Assembly: GCA_028290285.1 (NCBI GenBank)
Contig: JAQGKD010000043.1
Span: 1-64,000 of the forward strand
Length of the DNA stretch: 64,000 nucleotides
Direction of reading: 5' to 3'
DNA from: Hyphomicrobiales bacterium
GTDB taxonomy: Bacteria; Pseudomonadota; Alphaproteobacteria; Rhizobiales; Beijerinckiaceae
Below are positions 55,507-64,000 of this stretch, piece after piece. The translations under genes were made by a program, and so were the position numbers. The notes beneath the pieces were generated by a model. The model was not told the DNA's origin. It was given only the letters and a program-made list of their open reading frames with translations, and ran no database searches. Each line of letters starts with the position of its first letter. Position 1 is the stretch's first letter.

Positions 55507-55917
55507 TCAGAAGCGGTGACCGTGGCCGTAGCCGCCGTAGCCGCCGCGGCCATAGCCTCCATCACCATAACCGCCACGCCCGTAGCCGCCGCGATAGCCG
55601 TAGCGCGGTCCGCCGTCATAGAAGCGGCGCGGGCCACTACCCCAACCCCGCCAGCCCATGGGACCGCCCCAGCCGTAGCCGCGACGGAATGCAAATCCGC
55701 AACGGTAAAAGCCCGGTCCGTGCCGCCCGTTGGGATAGAAGCAATATTCCGCTCCGCCATAGTAATATTGAGCATGCTCGAGCGGAGCCAATTGCCTTGC
55801 GACACTCACGAGCGGATCGATGTGGCTGATCGGGGCCGCCTGTGCTGCACCGCCGGCACCGGTGAAAGCGCCGAATGCTGCGATCCCAAATGCCAAGTTC
55901 CTCACTGTTTTCAGCAT
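55507..55917 (-). CDS. Small secreted Gly/Tyr-rich protein
   Basis: 136 residues. Signal peptide about residues 1-27 (LAFGIAAFGAFTGAGGAAQA). The mature part starts with a conventional stretch (HIDPLVSVARQLAPLEHAQY) followed by AEYCFYPNGRHGPGFYRCGF, where two cysteines may pair, and ends in a Gly/Tyr/Arg tail (GYRGGYGRGGYGDGGYGRGG). This layout is common for small periplasmic proteins in methylotrophic and rhizobial alphaproteobacteria. Function unknown. It is similar in style to the 10447-11088 protein. GAAGGAG lies before ATG 55917. Confidence 0.8.
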   Translation of the reverse strand: MLKTVRNLAFGIAAFGAFTGAGGAAQAAPISHIDPLVSVARQLAPLEHAQYYYGGAEYCFYPNGRHGPGFYRCGFAFRRGYGWGGPMGWRGWGSGPRRFYDGGPRYGYRGGYGRGGYGDGGYGRGGYGGYGHGHRF

Positions 55918-56435
55918 TTTCTTTCTCCTTCGCCCTCCCGCGCACAGTTAGGAATCTTTCGCGTGAACGGACGATGAATAGGCATTGTCGAAGGCGGTCC
56001 TGATGGGTCACACCGCTCACTTCGTGAACTATGGCGCAACACGCGAAATCCAAGGGAACAGAATTCACAGAGTCCGCTTGGACAGCATCAGTGTTTTTAA
56101 ACTAGCCAGTCGTTCGGCATTGTGCGCTGTGGTCGCGATGAATCCAGCGCGAAGGCATCGGTGTGCCGGCTCGGGCAGAGCAATGCGAGGCCGTTATGGG
56201 AAATTGGATATCGAGCGAGGGTCGGCATCGCGTCATGCCTCCGGCGGTGGCGTGCGGCGTAGCGCCTGTCGCGGGGATCTGACCCGATGACGCCAGATGG
56301 ACGCCCAGCCCGGACGACACGGCGCCTTTTGCAGGTCATTGGATGTCTGATTGCGATCCTCATCTTTGAGATCGCAAGTCGATAGTCCGGCAAGCCTTGA
56401 CGGATTGCCGGACCATGAGTTCTTGCTGCCTGGAA
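55918..56435. other. 518-base region without a recognisable gene
   Basis: Between two minus-strand genes. Frames on either strand here have random composition and no ribosome sites. The left end must hold the promoter of the Gly/Tyr-rich gene. I see no repeat, tRNA or strong hairpin. Confidence 0.4.
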
Positions 56436-56783
56436 CTAGTAGCCGTCGACCGAAGCGCCTCGCTTGGTGAAGTTGCGGCCTTTTTTGACCAGCCAGCTGT
56501 ACCAAACCACGGCCACAACGAACAAAACGATGCCGACGCCGCTGGCGATGTCGACGTGGTAATTCGCCTGCTTCCAGCCAGCCCAGGTCATGAATGCACC
56601 CGTGAGCAGCATTGCCATGGCCGTAAACCGCAATTCGCCGTTCATCTTGATGTCGCGATCCAGCTTCGCCCGCTTTTCGGCGGGGCTGACAGCCGTGCGA
56701 TGTTCGGCCTCATACTTGGCCTGAACCTCGGTGTAATTGTCACCGAGCATCACCCGCAGATCCGCGTCGCTCAATCTTGCCAT
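56436..56783 (-). CDS. Small membrane protein, two helices
   Basis: 115 residues. The N-terminal 48 residues are charged and helical (MARLSDADLRVMLGDNYTEV, AEKRAKLDRDIKMNGE), followed by two membrane helices (about 53-72 FTAMAMLLTGAFMTWAGW and 78-98 IASGVGIVLFVVAVVWYSWL) and a basic tail. No family recognised. ATG 56783 has GGGAG upstream and a possible sigma-70 promoter at 56825-56853. Confidence 0.7.
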   Translation of the reverse strand: MARLSDADLRVMLGDNYTEVQAKYEAEHRTAVSPAEKRAKLDRDIKMNGELRFTAMAMLLTGAFMTWAGWKQANYHVDIASGVGIVLFVVAVVWYSWLVKKGRNFTKRGASVDGY

Positions 56784-56824
56784 AGGTTTTCTCCCATTCG
56801 CCTCTGACGGGCTGTGCTCAAGTT

Positions 56825-56853
56825 ATCACAGGTCTTCGGGTTTACAGAGTCAA
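56825..56853 (-). promoter_or_regulatory. Possible sigma-70 promoter of the small membrane protein gene
   Basis: Minus strand: TTGACT (56853-56848), 17-base spacer, TGTGAT (56830-56825). The -35 is good and the -10 is weak; start of the gene is 41 bases downstream. Confidence 0.35.
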
Positions 56854-57025
56854 GCCACAAGGCGGGCGTAAATGATGGGCCACTCAGCCGCCTACGGCAC
56901 ACAGGCTGAGGCGGTGCCAGTTTCCGCTTCGTCAAAACGAGAAATGGGAGGCGCTAGCGCCATGAGCGACGTCGGCCGCCGCATGAGCGGCGCGCTAGGG
57001 TTTTCAAGAAGTTGAGAAGGTATAT

Positions 57026-57115
57026 TGGCGGAGACGGTGGGATTCGAACCCACGATAGGGTTTCCCCTATAACGATTTAGCAAACCGTCGCCTTCAGCCT
57101 CTCGGCCACATCTCC
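57026..57115 (-). tRNA. tRNA-Ser (anticodon GCT)
   Basis: Read on the minus strand from 57115: acceptor strand GGAGATG pairs with CGTCTCC (57036-57030), discriminator G, and CCA is encoded (57028-57026). The D region GGCCGAGAGGCTGAAGGC, the anticodon loop TTGCTAA with GCT, a long variable arm (TATAGGG/CCCTATC region) and the T arm GGGTTCGAATCCC are all present. The long variable arm marks serine. It decodes AGC/AGU codons. Confidence 0.95.
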
Positions 57116-57144
57116 GTCTGCCGACGTTTCCGCCCAGCAGGGTC

Positions 57145-57173
57145 CATATGCCCGACGAAGCGAGTCTTGGCAA
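57145..57173 (-). promoter_or_regulatory. Possible promoter of tRNA-Ser
   Basis: Minus strand: TTGCCA (57173-57168), 17-base spacer, CATATG (57150-57145). The mature tRNA begins 29 bases after the -10. The -35 matches five of six positions, the -10 poorly. Confidence 0.4.
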
Positions 57174-57346
57174 GCGCACATGATCGTCTGGGCGCGCCGT
57201 ACCGCAGGTTTTGTTGGGTCGCCCCGGCTTGGCCTCGGCATTGGATTTGCCTATCCTGTTTTTCGAATCTGCCGCGGACGTTTTCAAGCGGGAGAGGTTT
57301 TTTTGGCTCTTGCCAGTTTCAATTTTGATTTCGGGGCCGCCCGGTC

Positions 57347-58423
57347 ATGTCTTTTGCCAAGCATTGGTGGTTCGAGGGCGTCGCCGTTGCGCTTCTCTGG
57401 ATCGGTTTGAACCTTTTCTTCGTGGACGGGATGGAGCGCGACCTCGCCGCCGCGACGCGTGCCGCCTTGCTGGTGGAAGGTGCCGGGACGCAGGCTCGCG
57501 GCCGGGACATCCTGCTGTCTGGGGTGGCGCCCACATCAACCGCCGCCGACGAGGCAGAAGCCGCGATCCTGCGCGTCCCCGGTGTGCGCCGTGTCGTCGG
57601 GCGTCTGACCGAGAGGCCTGTCCTGGAGGTATCTTCCGTCGAGGTGGCTAAGCCCGGCGTGGCGGGGGGCGTTGAGCGCGACGTGACGCCTTATGTGTTT
57701 ACGGCTCGCAAGGAGGCTGGTGCGATTCGCCTGGGCGGTTATTTCCCCGCGCCCTCCGTCCGGGTCGCGGCGACCGATCTGCTCGCACGCTTTTCGCCCG
57801 GAAATGCCCTGATCGACGAAGCGCGTTCTGGCCACGGAGCGCCGGAGCGCTTCGAAGAAGTGGTACCGCTCCTGCTAGCGGGCCTATCGCGGCTGTCGGA
57901 AGGTGTTGCCACCATCGAGGATAAAGTCGTGTCGCTTAGGGGCGAAGCCCTTTACGAAAACGCAGCGCTCGCCATCGTCCGAACGATCCAGCAAGGCCTG
58001 CCGGCGGGCTACCGTTTCGATTCGACGCTGAGCGTGCAGCATGCCGCGCCGCCGCTCGATCCGGCGGCCTGCCAGCAGGAGATTCGTGCCGTTCTTGCAA
58101 GTGAAACGCTTCTCTTCGAGACAGCGGAGGCCCAACTCTATGACAGCTCGCTGGCTTTCCTCGATCGTCTGGTCGTGACGCTGCGGCGTTGTCCGGCGAT
58201 CGATGCCGATATCGAGGGTCACACCGATAATATCGGCGACGCCGCGACCAATCTCGACCTCTCGCAGCGCCGCGCGCAGGCCGTGCGCGAAAGGTTTCAG
58301 AGCGCTGGCTTGCCGGCCGAGCGCTTTCGGGCAGTCGGCTATGGCGAAACACGGCCTCTGGTGCCGAACGAGTCGGGCGAGGGCCGGGCGCGCAATCGGC
58401 GCATCGATATTGTGATCAGGTAG
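57347..58423 (+). CDS. OmpA-family protein with BON-like repeats
   Basis: 358 residues. One N-terminal membrane helix (WFEGVAVALLWIGLNLFFVD) anchors the protein. Residues about 40-235 contain BON-like modules (RDILLSGVAPTSTAADEAEA, VPGVRRVVGRL; KVVSLRGEALYENAALAIVR). The C-terminal OmpA domain (about 240-358) binds peptidoglycan: LLFETAEAQLYDSSLAFLDR, IDADIEGHTDNIGDAATNLD, LSQRRAQAVRERF, GYGETRPLVPN. The build resembles mycobacterial ArfA/OmpATb. It probably links the inner membrane to the wall. The next gene starts ten bases later. Confidence 0.87.
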   Translation: MSFAKHWWFEGVAVALLWIGLNLFFVDGMERDLAAATRAALLVEGAGTQARGRDILLSGVAPTSTAADEAEAAILRVPGVRRVVGRLTERPVLEVSSVEVAKPGVAGGVERDVTPYVFTARKEAGAIRLGGYFPAPSVRVAATDLLARFSPGNALIDEARSGHGAPERFEEVVPLLLAGLSRLSEGVATIEDKVVSLRGEALYENAALAIVRTIQQGLPAGYRFDSTLSVQHAAPPLDPAACQQEIRAVLASETLLFETAEAQLYDSSLAFLDRLVVTLRRCPAIDADIEGHTDNIGDAATNLDLSQRRAQAVRERFQSAGLPAERFRAVGYGETRPLVPNESGEGRARNRRIDIVIR

Positions 58424-58432
58424 GACAGCGCC

Positions 58433-59014
58433 ATGCTTCACGTGTTCGCTCATTTGTGGCTGTTTTTCATCGGCGCCGCGCTGCTGGGTGTTAGCCAGCA
58501 ATTGCGACAGCCTGCCGGGTCCGCACCTGTCTTGGCGCGCCCCTATTTCCAGGCCGCGCTTGTGGTCTTTGCCGCAGGGGCTTTGGTGGCCTATTTCGCG
58601 CTGCTGCCGGGGCGTGCCGGGTTCTGGCTGGAAACGGCCCTGGGGCTCAGCGGCGCTTTGGCGCTCGGTTCGGTCGCTTCAGGCCTCGTGATGGGCGTGC
58701 GGCAAGCTGTTATCAATGGGGAGAGGCTGCCCTCGCCTCATCCCGGTGCGAGGCCGCCTGGCAATCTGACGCGGGAAAACAGGGACGATCTCTGCCACAT
58801 CCATGGGATCGATGCCGCCACGCGCGAGCGTCTCTACGATCTCGGCATCTTGCAGTTCCGCCAGATCGCGCGTTGGAGCCCGCGCCACGCGATCTGGGTC
58901 GGGCATGAGTTCCAAGATCTCGTCCGCGTGTCGCGCGAGCGCTGGATCGAGCAGGCTGCCGATCTGGTCCGCGTCACAGCGGAAACCCGTGAGGTCGCGA
59001 CCGCCGACGGGTGA
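58433..59014 (+). CDS. Membrane protein with helix-hairpin-helix domain
   Basis: 193 residues. Three hydrophobic segments (about residues 3-20, 37-58, 65-86), then a linker and a soluble domain with NRDDLCHIHGIDAATRERLY then DLGILQFRQIARWSP, a helix-hairpin-helix of the type found at the C-terminus of many small membrane or ribosomal-L21-like fusion proteins. The HhH could bind nucleic acid or protein. AGGA precedes ATG 58433, ten bases after the OmpA/BON gene, so the two are probably one operon. Confidence 0.75.
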   Translation: MLHVFAHLWLFFIGAALLGVSQQLRQPAGSAPVLARPYFQAALVVFAAGALVAYFALLPGRAGFWLETALGLSGALALGSVASGLVMGVRQAVINGERLPSPHPGARPPGNLTRENRDDLCHIHGIDAATRERLYDLGILQFRQIARWSPRHAIWVGHEFQDLVRVSRERWIEQAADLVRVTAETREVATADG

Positions 59015-59016
59015 TG

Positions 59017-59919
59017 TCAGGGATGCGGGGCGGGTACTGCTGCGATGAACGTGCAGATTCGCTCGATGCTCGCCTCGTCCAGCAGCAGCGGTGCATGGCC
59101 CTGGCCCGGCACGGTGTATGCGTTGGCTCCCGGGTGGCGGGCGATCATCTCGTCGAGTGTCTGCGGTGACAACAGATCCGAATTCTCGCCGCGAATGACG
59201 AGGAGTGGCACGTTACGCAGGCCCTCGAACTGCGGCCAGAGTCTGGGCAGCGGGGCCTCGATGTCCATGGCCTCGAGCGTCTTCATCAGCATGGGATCGT
59301 AGCGCGTGGCGAACTCGCCGTCTTTTTCCTCGAAGGTGAGGCGGGCATATTCCTCCCAGTCCGATTCCTGCAGGCCGGTGAACTGCGCGCCTGCGACCAT
59401 CTTGAAGAGATCGACCGCATCGGCCCAGGAATTTGGTGTCGGGAGCTTCCCGACATAGCCGCGAATGCGTGCGAGGCCGAGCGGCTCGATGATCGGGCCG
59501 ATATCGTTGAGCACGACGGCGCGGAGCAGGGCTGGACGCGTGGCGCTGAGCACCATGGTGTGGAGGCCACCGCGCGATGTGCCGACGAAGATCGCTTCCT
59601 CGATGCCGGTGGCCGCGAGCATCGTCTGGATGTCCGCGCTTTCGACGAAAATATCGTAGTTCTTCCAGTTGGGATCGCGGTCCGAAAGCCCGCGCCCGCG
59701 ATAGTCGATCGCTACCACGCGGCGGGGCTCGCCGGCCCGTCCCTCCGCGATGGCTGTCGCCAGCCTGTCGAAATCCGCAGCCGTGCGGGCAAGCCCCGGC
59801 AGGCAGACGACCGGCAGCGCGGAGCTGCCGCGCGGGCCAAAGTCGCGCAGATGGAGCTTCAGCCCATCAGGCGCCGAATAAAAGCGGGATTGAAACGGGG
59901 AGGGGGGCGCGTTCATCAT
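59017..59919 (-). CDS. Alpha/beta hydrolase
   Basis: 300 residues. The nucleophile elbow is FVGTSRGGLHTMVLSA (Ser in G-x-S-x-G, near residue 124); the oxyanion region is VVCLPGLARTAADFDRLA; YRGRGLSDRDPNWKNYD is typical of esterase/epoxide-hydrolase-like proteins; the acid is likely Asp in LLVIRGENSDLLSPQTL and the base His in VPGQGHAPLL. Substrate unknown. The start is ATG 59919 or the next codon ATG 59916. It is convergent with the HhH membrane gene, two bases apart. Confidence 0.88.
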   Translation of the reverse strand: MMNAPPSPFQSRFYSAPDGLKLHLRDFGPRGSSALPVVCLPGLARTAADFDRLATAIAEGRAGEPRRVVAIDYRGRGLSDRDPNWKNYDIFVESADIQTMLAATGIEEAIFVGTSRGGLHTMVLSATRPALLRAVVLNDIGPIIEPLGLARIRGYVGKLPTPNSWADAVDLFKMVAGAQFTGLQESDWEEYARLTFEEKDGEFATRYDPMLMKTLEAMDIEAPLPRLWPQFEGLRNVPLLVIRGENSDLLSPQTLDEMIARHPGANAYTVPGQGHAPLLLDEASIERICTFIAAVPAPHP

Positions 59920-59980
59920 GGACGCGAGATTAGCGCGAGCGACCCATGTCCGTCCATGCGCCCAGCCCGGAGTTTTGCGG

Positions 59981-62209
59981 CTAGAGTTTCGCCTGTGCGC
60001 CGCGCAGATCGCTTTCGATGGCGAAGGCGCGCGTGTCGCCAAAGCGGATCTTGTACATTTCCAGGTTCTCGGTCACCCGCTGCACGTAGTTGCGTGTTTC
60101 CGTGAAGGGGATGTGCTCGACCCAGTCGACGGGATCGACAGCGGGATCGCGCGGGTCGCCATAGGCCGCGATCCATTCCTTCACGCGCTTTCCGCCAGCG
60201 TTATAGGCCGCGAAGGTGAGGATATACGAGCCCCGGTATTCGCCCAGCAATTGACCGAGATGGGCTGCCCCGAGCTGCGCGTTGAACGCGGGGTCCTGAG
60301 TCATGCGGGCCTTGTCGAAGGCCACGCCCATCTGCTGCGCAGTCCTGCGCGCCGTCGAATCGATCATCTGCATCAGGCCCTTGGCGCCTGCCTGCGATAG
60401 AGCCTTGGGCGCGAATGCGCTTTCCTGCCGTGCGATGGAATAGACGATCGGCAGGGCGGCCGAATTGCCGAGTGGCGAGAAGGCGGGAATGCCGAAGGTC
60501 GGGAAGGCGGTTTCGTCGAGCAGGTGTCCGCGCTGGGTCGCCAGCTTGCCAATGGTGAGCGTCGCGCCGGCGTCGCCGCTGCGCGCCACGACATCGGCCA
60601 AAGCCGCCACCTGCGCCTCGTCGCCGAGGTTGCGGGTCGTCTCGATGGCCAGCGACTGGGCCAGGTCGGCCTGGTCGAGCGCCTGCAGCAGCTCGACCAC
60701 GCGAATGGGGGCCGCGCGTAAGTCGCCTTTTGCGACCTCTCTCGGCTGGCGCAGGGCAACGGCGGTCTCGCCGAGGCGCGCGCTCGCCAGCTGTCCATAA
60801 TAGGCGATGGGGTTTTCGGCTGCGTTCCGATAGAACGCCAGCGCTTCGTCGCGATGACCCTGGGCCTCGGCGGCGCGACCCTGCCAATAGGCGGTGCGGG
60901 CGCGCGAGATCGGGGTTTCCGCGCGACCGGCGGCGGACGCGAAATGGCGGGCGGCCAGCGCCGGATCCTCCAGAAAGCGCAGGGCGATCCAGCCCGCGTG
61001 GAACTCGGCCTCTATCGCCGCCTCTCGTCCCATCGCGGCGTGTTCGGCGCAGATGCGATAGGCATCCTTGGGATTTTTCGCGTCGAGCAACTTGCGGGCG
61101 AGCACGCGGCGCTCGGTCCACCATTCGTCGGCATCGCCGAGCAGGGCGGGGTCGCGCGGGGCTTCGAACATGGCCTTCGCGGCTTCGTCGAGCTTGTTTG
61201 CGCGGCGCAGGCGCTGGATGTTCGACAGGATGTACATGGGGTCTTTTTGCAGGGCAGGGGGCACGGCCTGCATGAGCTTGTCCGAGCTCTCCTCCTTGTC
61301 GACGGCCAGACGCGCCTTGACGAGGGCAGGCATGTCGTCGCCAGCCAAGGTGGCCGCGCGCAGTGCTGCGGGGCCGTGGTGCTGATAGGTCTGCCGGATG
61401 GCGCGGGCGCGGTGGTCCTGCTTCGTCAGGAGCGAGCCGAACTCCTTGATGATCTGGATTTCCAGCCATTGCGTGAAATCGTCCCGGCGCCAGACGTCGG
61501 CGACCAGAGCGCGCGCATCTTCGTCCTTGCCCTCTGCCTGACGGGCACGGGCCAGAGCCACCTTGCCGTAGGCTGTTTGCGGCGCGCGACTCGCGAACCA
61601 GGCGCGCGCGATGGCGGGGCGGTTCTTGTCGAGATAAATCAATTCCTCGGCGCGCTTGCCCAGACTGGCGCGTGCAGGCCAGTCCGGATGATCGGTAAGG
61701 AAGGCGGAAAGACGCGCGAAGCCGGCAGCTTTTGGCTGGGTCTGCAAGGCCACCCACTCGATGGTCAGGCGTGCGAGCGGATCGGGGATGCGGGCGGCTT
61801 CCGTGTCGCCCTTGGCAAGATCGCCGGAGCGATAGGCGGAGATCGCCTCGCGCAGCCCCTCGACGTCGGTGCGCACGGAGGATGGCGCGCGCAGGATCGG
61901 ATTGCCTGCGGAATCGTTCGTAGGGTCGGGCGCATAGGCGACGACCAGCGGGTCTTGCGAGGCGGACTCGCTTCGTGTTGCCATCCCGCTGATCGCGGCG
62001 AGGGCATTGCCAGTGCTGCCAGTCGCGGTGTCGTCGAGCGACGGGGACGCGGGCGGCACCAGATTGGTCGTGCCTGTGCGAGGGTGTTGGGGTTCGGCCA
62101 CGGGAGGTCGTTCGGCCGTCGGGCGCGATGTTGGAACGCCCAGCAAGGCGGTGAAGCCGATCGCGCCGAGGCCCGTGACCAGATGGAAGGCATTGGTGCG
62201 CAATGTCAT
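59981..62209 (-). CDS. slt: Soluble lytic murein transglycosylase (Slt70-like)
   Basis: 742 residues. Signal sequence or membrane anchor near the N-terminus ([18 protein letters not shown]), a low-complexity linker, then a long alpha-helical solenoid (about residues 110-560, TPR-like: [20 protein letters not shown]) and the C-terminal SLT catalytic domain: Glu in [20 protein letters not shown], then [32 protein letters not shown] and [18 protein letters not shown]. It cleaves peptidoglycan in the periplasm. I chose ATG 62209 because AAGGA lies five bases before it; ATG 62263 would add 18 residues. It is divergent from dapA, as in many Hyphomicrobiales. Confidence 0.94.
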   Translation of the reverse strand: MTLRTNAFHLVTGLGAIGFTALLGVPTSRPTAERPPVAEPQHPRTGTTNLVPPASPSLDDTATGSTGNALAAISGMATRSESASQDPLVVAYAPDPTNDSAGNPILRAPSSVRTDVEGLREAISAYRSGDLAKGDTEAARIPDPLARLTIEWVALQTQPKAAGFARLSAFLTDHPDWPARASLGKRAEELIYLDKNRPAIARAWFASRAPQTAYGKVALARARQAEGKDEDARALVADVWRRDDFTQWLEIQIIKEFGSLLTKQDHRARAIRQTYQHHGPAALRAATLAGDDMPALVKARLAVDKEESSDKLMQAVPPALQKDPMYILSNIQRLRRANKLDEAAKAMFEAPRDPALLGDADEWWTERRVLARKLLDAKNPKDAYRICAEHAAMGREAAIEAEFHAGWIALRFLEDPALAARHFASAAGRAETPISRARTAYWQGRAAEAQGHRDEALAFYRNAAENPIAYYGQLASARLGETAVALRQPREVAKGDLRAAPIRVVELLQALDQADLAQSLAIETTRNLGDEAQVAALADVVARSGDAGATLTIGKLATQRGHLLDETAFPTFGIPAFSPLGNSAALPIVYSIARQESAFAPKALSQAGAKGLMQMIDSTARRTAQQMGVAFDKARMTQDPAFNAQLGAAHLGQLLGEYRGSYILTFAAYNAGGKRVKEWIAAYGDPRDPAVDPVDWVEHIPFTETRNYVQRVTENLEMYKIRFGDTRAFAIESDLRGAQAKL

Positions 62210-62484
62210 CCTGTTCCTTGATCTGGTGGCGGGGGAGCCTTCGAAGCGACCCTGCGCCGACATCCTTACCGAATTGTAAACCGCGGGCCGGCCATGCCCC
62301 GGGCGGCGCCGATATGCCGGCCGGGAGAAGCCATCAGACGCATGATCTTCGCGTTCGCTGCGTTCTGAGGCAGCGAACCTCTTTTCTCGCCACGTTTGAG
62401 AGTCTATCTGTGTGGCCGGCCTTCAGAAGGCCTGCGAATTGCGGCGTCGGTTTGGCGGTCGCTTCCAGTCGGGGATCCAAGCTC
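62210..62484. other. Divergent promoter region slt / dapA
   Basis: 275 bases between divergent starts. No gene or clear promoter seen; expected to hold promoters of both genes. Confidence 0.4.
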
Positions 62485-63378
62485 ATGCCTCAGCCCTCCC
62501 AGTTCCGGGGTTCGATGACCGCTCTCGTCACGCCGTTCCGCAACGGCGTCGTCGATGAAGATGCGTTTCGGGCGCTCGTCTCCTGGCAGATCGAAGAGGG
62601 CACGCAGGGCCTCGTGCCGGTGGGAACGACGGGAGAGAGCCCGACGCTGTCTCACGCGGAGCATCACAGGGTCGTCGAGCTTTGCGTCGCGGAAGCAAAG
62701 GGCCGGGTGCCCGTCATCGCGGGCGCGGGGTCCAACAATACGGCCGAGGCGGTGGATCTTGCCCGCCACGCCGAGGCGGCCGGGGCGGATGCCGTGCTTG
62801 TCGTCACGCCCTACTACAACAAGCCGACGCAGGAAGGCATGTTCCTGCACTTCAAGGCGATCAACGACGCTGTCGGCGTGCCGATCTTTATCTACAACAT
62901 CCCGCCGCGCTCGGTGGTGGACATGTCAGTCGATACGATGAAGCTGCTTTTCGAGCTGAAGAACATCGCTGGCGTGAAGGACGCGACGGGCAATCTCGCG
63001 CGCGTTTCGCAGCAGCGCCACGCGATGGGGGCCGACTTCATCCAGCTTTCGGGCGAGGACATGACGGCGCTCGCCTTCAACGCGGCGGGCGGGCAGGGCT
63101 GCATTTCAGTGGTGTCGAATGTTGCGCCGAAGCTTTGCGCCCAGTTGCAGGCGGCGACGCTGGCGGGTGACTATGCCGCCGCGCTTGCCATTCAGGATCG
63201 GCTGGTGCCTCTGCATGAGGCCATCTTCCGCGAACCCGGTGTGGCCGGGGCAAAGTATGGCCTCTCGGTGCTGGGCAAGGTCGGCGACGAGGTGCGCATG
63301 CCGCTGACCTCCGTCGGCGAGGCGACCCGCGCAACGATTCGCGCGGCCATGGTTTATGCGGGCGTGATCCGCAGCTGA
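62485..63378 (+). CDS. dapA: 4-hydroxy-tetrahydrodipicolinate synthase
   Basis: 297 residues. Condenses pyruvate with aspartate semialdehyde, the first step of the lysine/diaminopimelate branch. Motifs: [40 protein letters not shown] (GTTGE, pyruvate pocket), [18 protein letters not shown] with the proton-relay Tyr, [18 protein letters not shown] and the Schiff-base Lys in [18 protein letters not shown] 62485 is the family start; the frame is open far upstream. smpB follows after 31 bases. Confidence 0.97.
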   Translation: MPQPSQFRGSMTALVTPFRNGVVDEDAFRALVSWQIEEGTQGLVPVGTTGESPTLSHAEHHRVVELCVAEAKGRVPVIAGAGSNNTAEAVDLARHAEAAGADAVLVVTPYYNKPTQEGMFLHFKAINDAVGVPIFIYNIPPRSVVDMSVDTMKLLFELKNIAGVKDATGNLARVSQQRHAMGADFIQLSGEDMTALAFNAAGGQGCISVVSNVAPKLCAQLQAATLAGDYAAALAIQDRLVPLHEAIFREPGVAGAKYGLSVLGKVGDEVRMPLTSVGEATRATIRAAMVYAGVIRS

Positions 63379-63409
63379 GAGACGGGCCCCAGAGCCCCGG
63401 AGATACCCA

Positions 63410-63886
63410 TTGGCGCCCAAATCGAAGCCTGAATTCAAGATCGTCGCCGACAACCGCCGGGCGCGGTTCGATTTCGAAATCGGAGACACGCTCGAGGCCG
63501 GCATCATGCTGACCGGCACCGAGGTGAAGTCTCTGCGCGCGGGCAAGGCGACGATCGCGGAAAGCTATGCGGCCGTCGACCGCAACGGCGAGCTCTACCT
63601 CTACAATGCGAATATTCCCGAATATCTGCAGGCCAACCAGTTCAACCATGAGCCCAGGCGGCCGCGCAAACTGCTCGTGAAGCAGAAGGAACTCGTGAAG
63701 TTCGCCAATGCTGTCGAGCGCAAGGGCATGACAATCGTGCCCCTTAAGGCCTATTTCACCGCCAAGGGTTTTGCCAAGGTCGAGATCGGCATCGGGCGTG
63801 GGAAGAACCTCGCCGACAAGCGCGAGACCGACAAGCTGCGAGACTGGAACCGCGAGAAGAGCCGGATTCTGCGCGACCGCGGCTGA
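63410..63886 (+). CDS. smpB: SsrA-binding protein SmpB
   Basis: 158 residues. SmpB binds tmRNA and brings it to stalled ribosomes for trans-translation. Typical segments: [60 protein letters not shown], and the basic C-terminal tail [20 protein letters not shown], which mimics codon-anticodon contacts. The start is TTG 63410 (TTG GCG CCC AAA), with GGAG upstream; there is no nearby ATG. No tmRNA gene is in the window. Confidence 0.97.
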   Translation: MAPKSKPEFKIVADNRRARFDFEIGDTLEAGIMLTGTEVKSLRAGKATIAESYAAVDRNGELYLYNANIPEYLQANQFNHEPRRPRKLLVKQKELVKFANAVERKGMTIVPLKAYFTAKGFAKVEIGIGRGKNLADKRETDKLRDWNREKSRILRDRG

Positions 63887-63889
63887 CGA

Positions 63890-64000
63890 TCAGGCCGAAT
63901 CCAGGCTGGCGCGCACCTGAGCGAAGACGGCGCGGAACATCTCGGTCGTCAGGACGCCGGTGTTCGTGTTGTACCGCGAGCAGTGATAGCTGTCGAAAAG
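63890..64000 (-). CDS. Uracil-DNA glycosylase family protein, C-terminal end only
   Basis: Minus-strand frame open to the window edge, 36 codons visible: LFDSYHCSRYNTNTGVLTTE followed by MFRAVFAQVRASLDSA and stop. The SYHxSRxNTxTG pattern is the C-terminal DNA-intercalation motif of family 4/5 uracil-DNA glycosylases, which remove uracil from DNA in base-excision repair. The N-terminal catalytic part is outside. It converges on smpB, three bases apart. Confidence 0.7.
   Translation of the reverse strand, partial: LFDSYHCSRYNTNTGVLTTEMFRAVFAQVRASLDSA

Noticed and set aside
56097-56393. 98-residue minus-strand frame in the empty region
   Set aside because: Random composition and no ribosome site.
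1-64000. CRISPR array, prophage, insertion sequence or toxin-antitoxin pair
   Set aside because: No spaced direct repeats, transposase, integrase or toxin-antitoxin motifs were seen.

Overview
The window looks like part of the chromosome of a high-GC alphaproteobacterium, most likely a member of the Hyphomicrobiales (Rhizobiales), perhaps near the Beijerinckiaceae/Methylocystaceae. This rests on the G+C-rich coding sequence, gene order (pyrB-pyrC-plsY-dprA, gatCA, slt/dapA/smpB, topA-rnr), the Rhizobiales-style PyrB-linked dihydroorotase-like protein, a DUF1236 protein, and many small secreted Gly/Tyr-rich proteins. I see no phage, insertion sequence, integrase, CRISPR array or rRNA operon. 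There is one tRNA gene, tRNA-Ser(GCT).

Layout. 1-3480: rnr (partial) and topA on the minus strand. 3815-9888: clc, then pyrB, pyrC-like, plsY and dprA. 9864-12435: small proteins, ruvX and a UPF0173 hydrolase. 12533-18499: gatC-gatA, a small membrane protein, the ergothioneine pair egtB-egtD, then gatB, closed by a clear intrinsic terminator. 18582-20822: a gene-poor stretch, a histone H1-like Lys/Ala protein, a small secreted protein and a short lytic transglycosylase. 20823-21758: a six-helix ABC membrane domain with no ATPase. 21924-29106: one co-directional sulfur block, cysH-cysD-cysN followed by the sulfate importer cysP-cysT-cysW-cysA. CysN carries a C-terminal DUF2061-like membrane segment. 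29251-34000: small proteins, then a LysR-type regulator with two HTH modules divergent from an amidohydrolase, a dihydroxyphthalate-decarboxylase-like protein and a Bug/TctC solute receptor (a probable aromatic-acid locus). 34164-37622: a single-chain Type IIL/IIG restriction-modification enzyme with an AT-richer recognition region and a problematic start codon. 37728-44112: mgtA, a PhaC-like alpha/beta hydrolase and a lone molybdopterin hydroxylase large subunit. 44293-51375: a 2360-residue protein made almost wholly of octapeptide repeats. 51347-57115: rsuA, rsmC, a GT2 glycosyltransferase, secreted and membrane proteins, tRNA-Ser. 57347-64000: an OmpA/BON protein, a helix-hairpin-helix membrane protein, an alpha/beta hydrolase, slt, dapA, smpB and the C-terminal end of a uracil-DNA glycosylase.

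How the genes fit together. Sulfate uptake (CysPTWA), activation to APS (CysDN) and direct reduction of APS by an Fe-S type CysH form one complete unit, and the absence of an APS kinase fits that route. EgtB and EgtD make ergothioneine from histidine and sit between the two halves of the amidotransferase genes. The pyrB neighbour lacks the metal-binding residues of dihydroorotase and is probably a structural partner of ATCase.

The most unusual item is the giant repeat protein: I count 289 octads with consensus [ST]-x-x-Q-[IVL]-x-[AGS]-[LM], arranged in 109-residue and 136-residue super-repeats. Nearly all prolines fall at position 2 of the octad. I do not recognise a characterised family for it.
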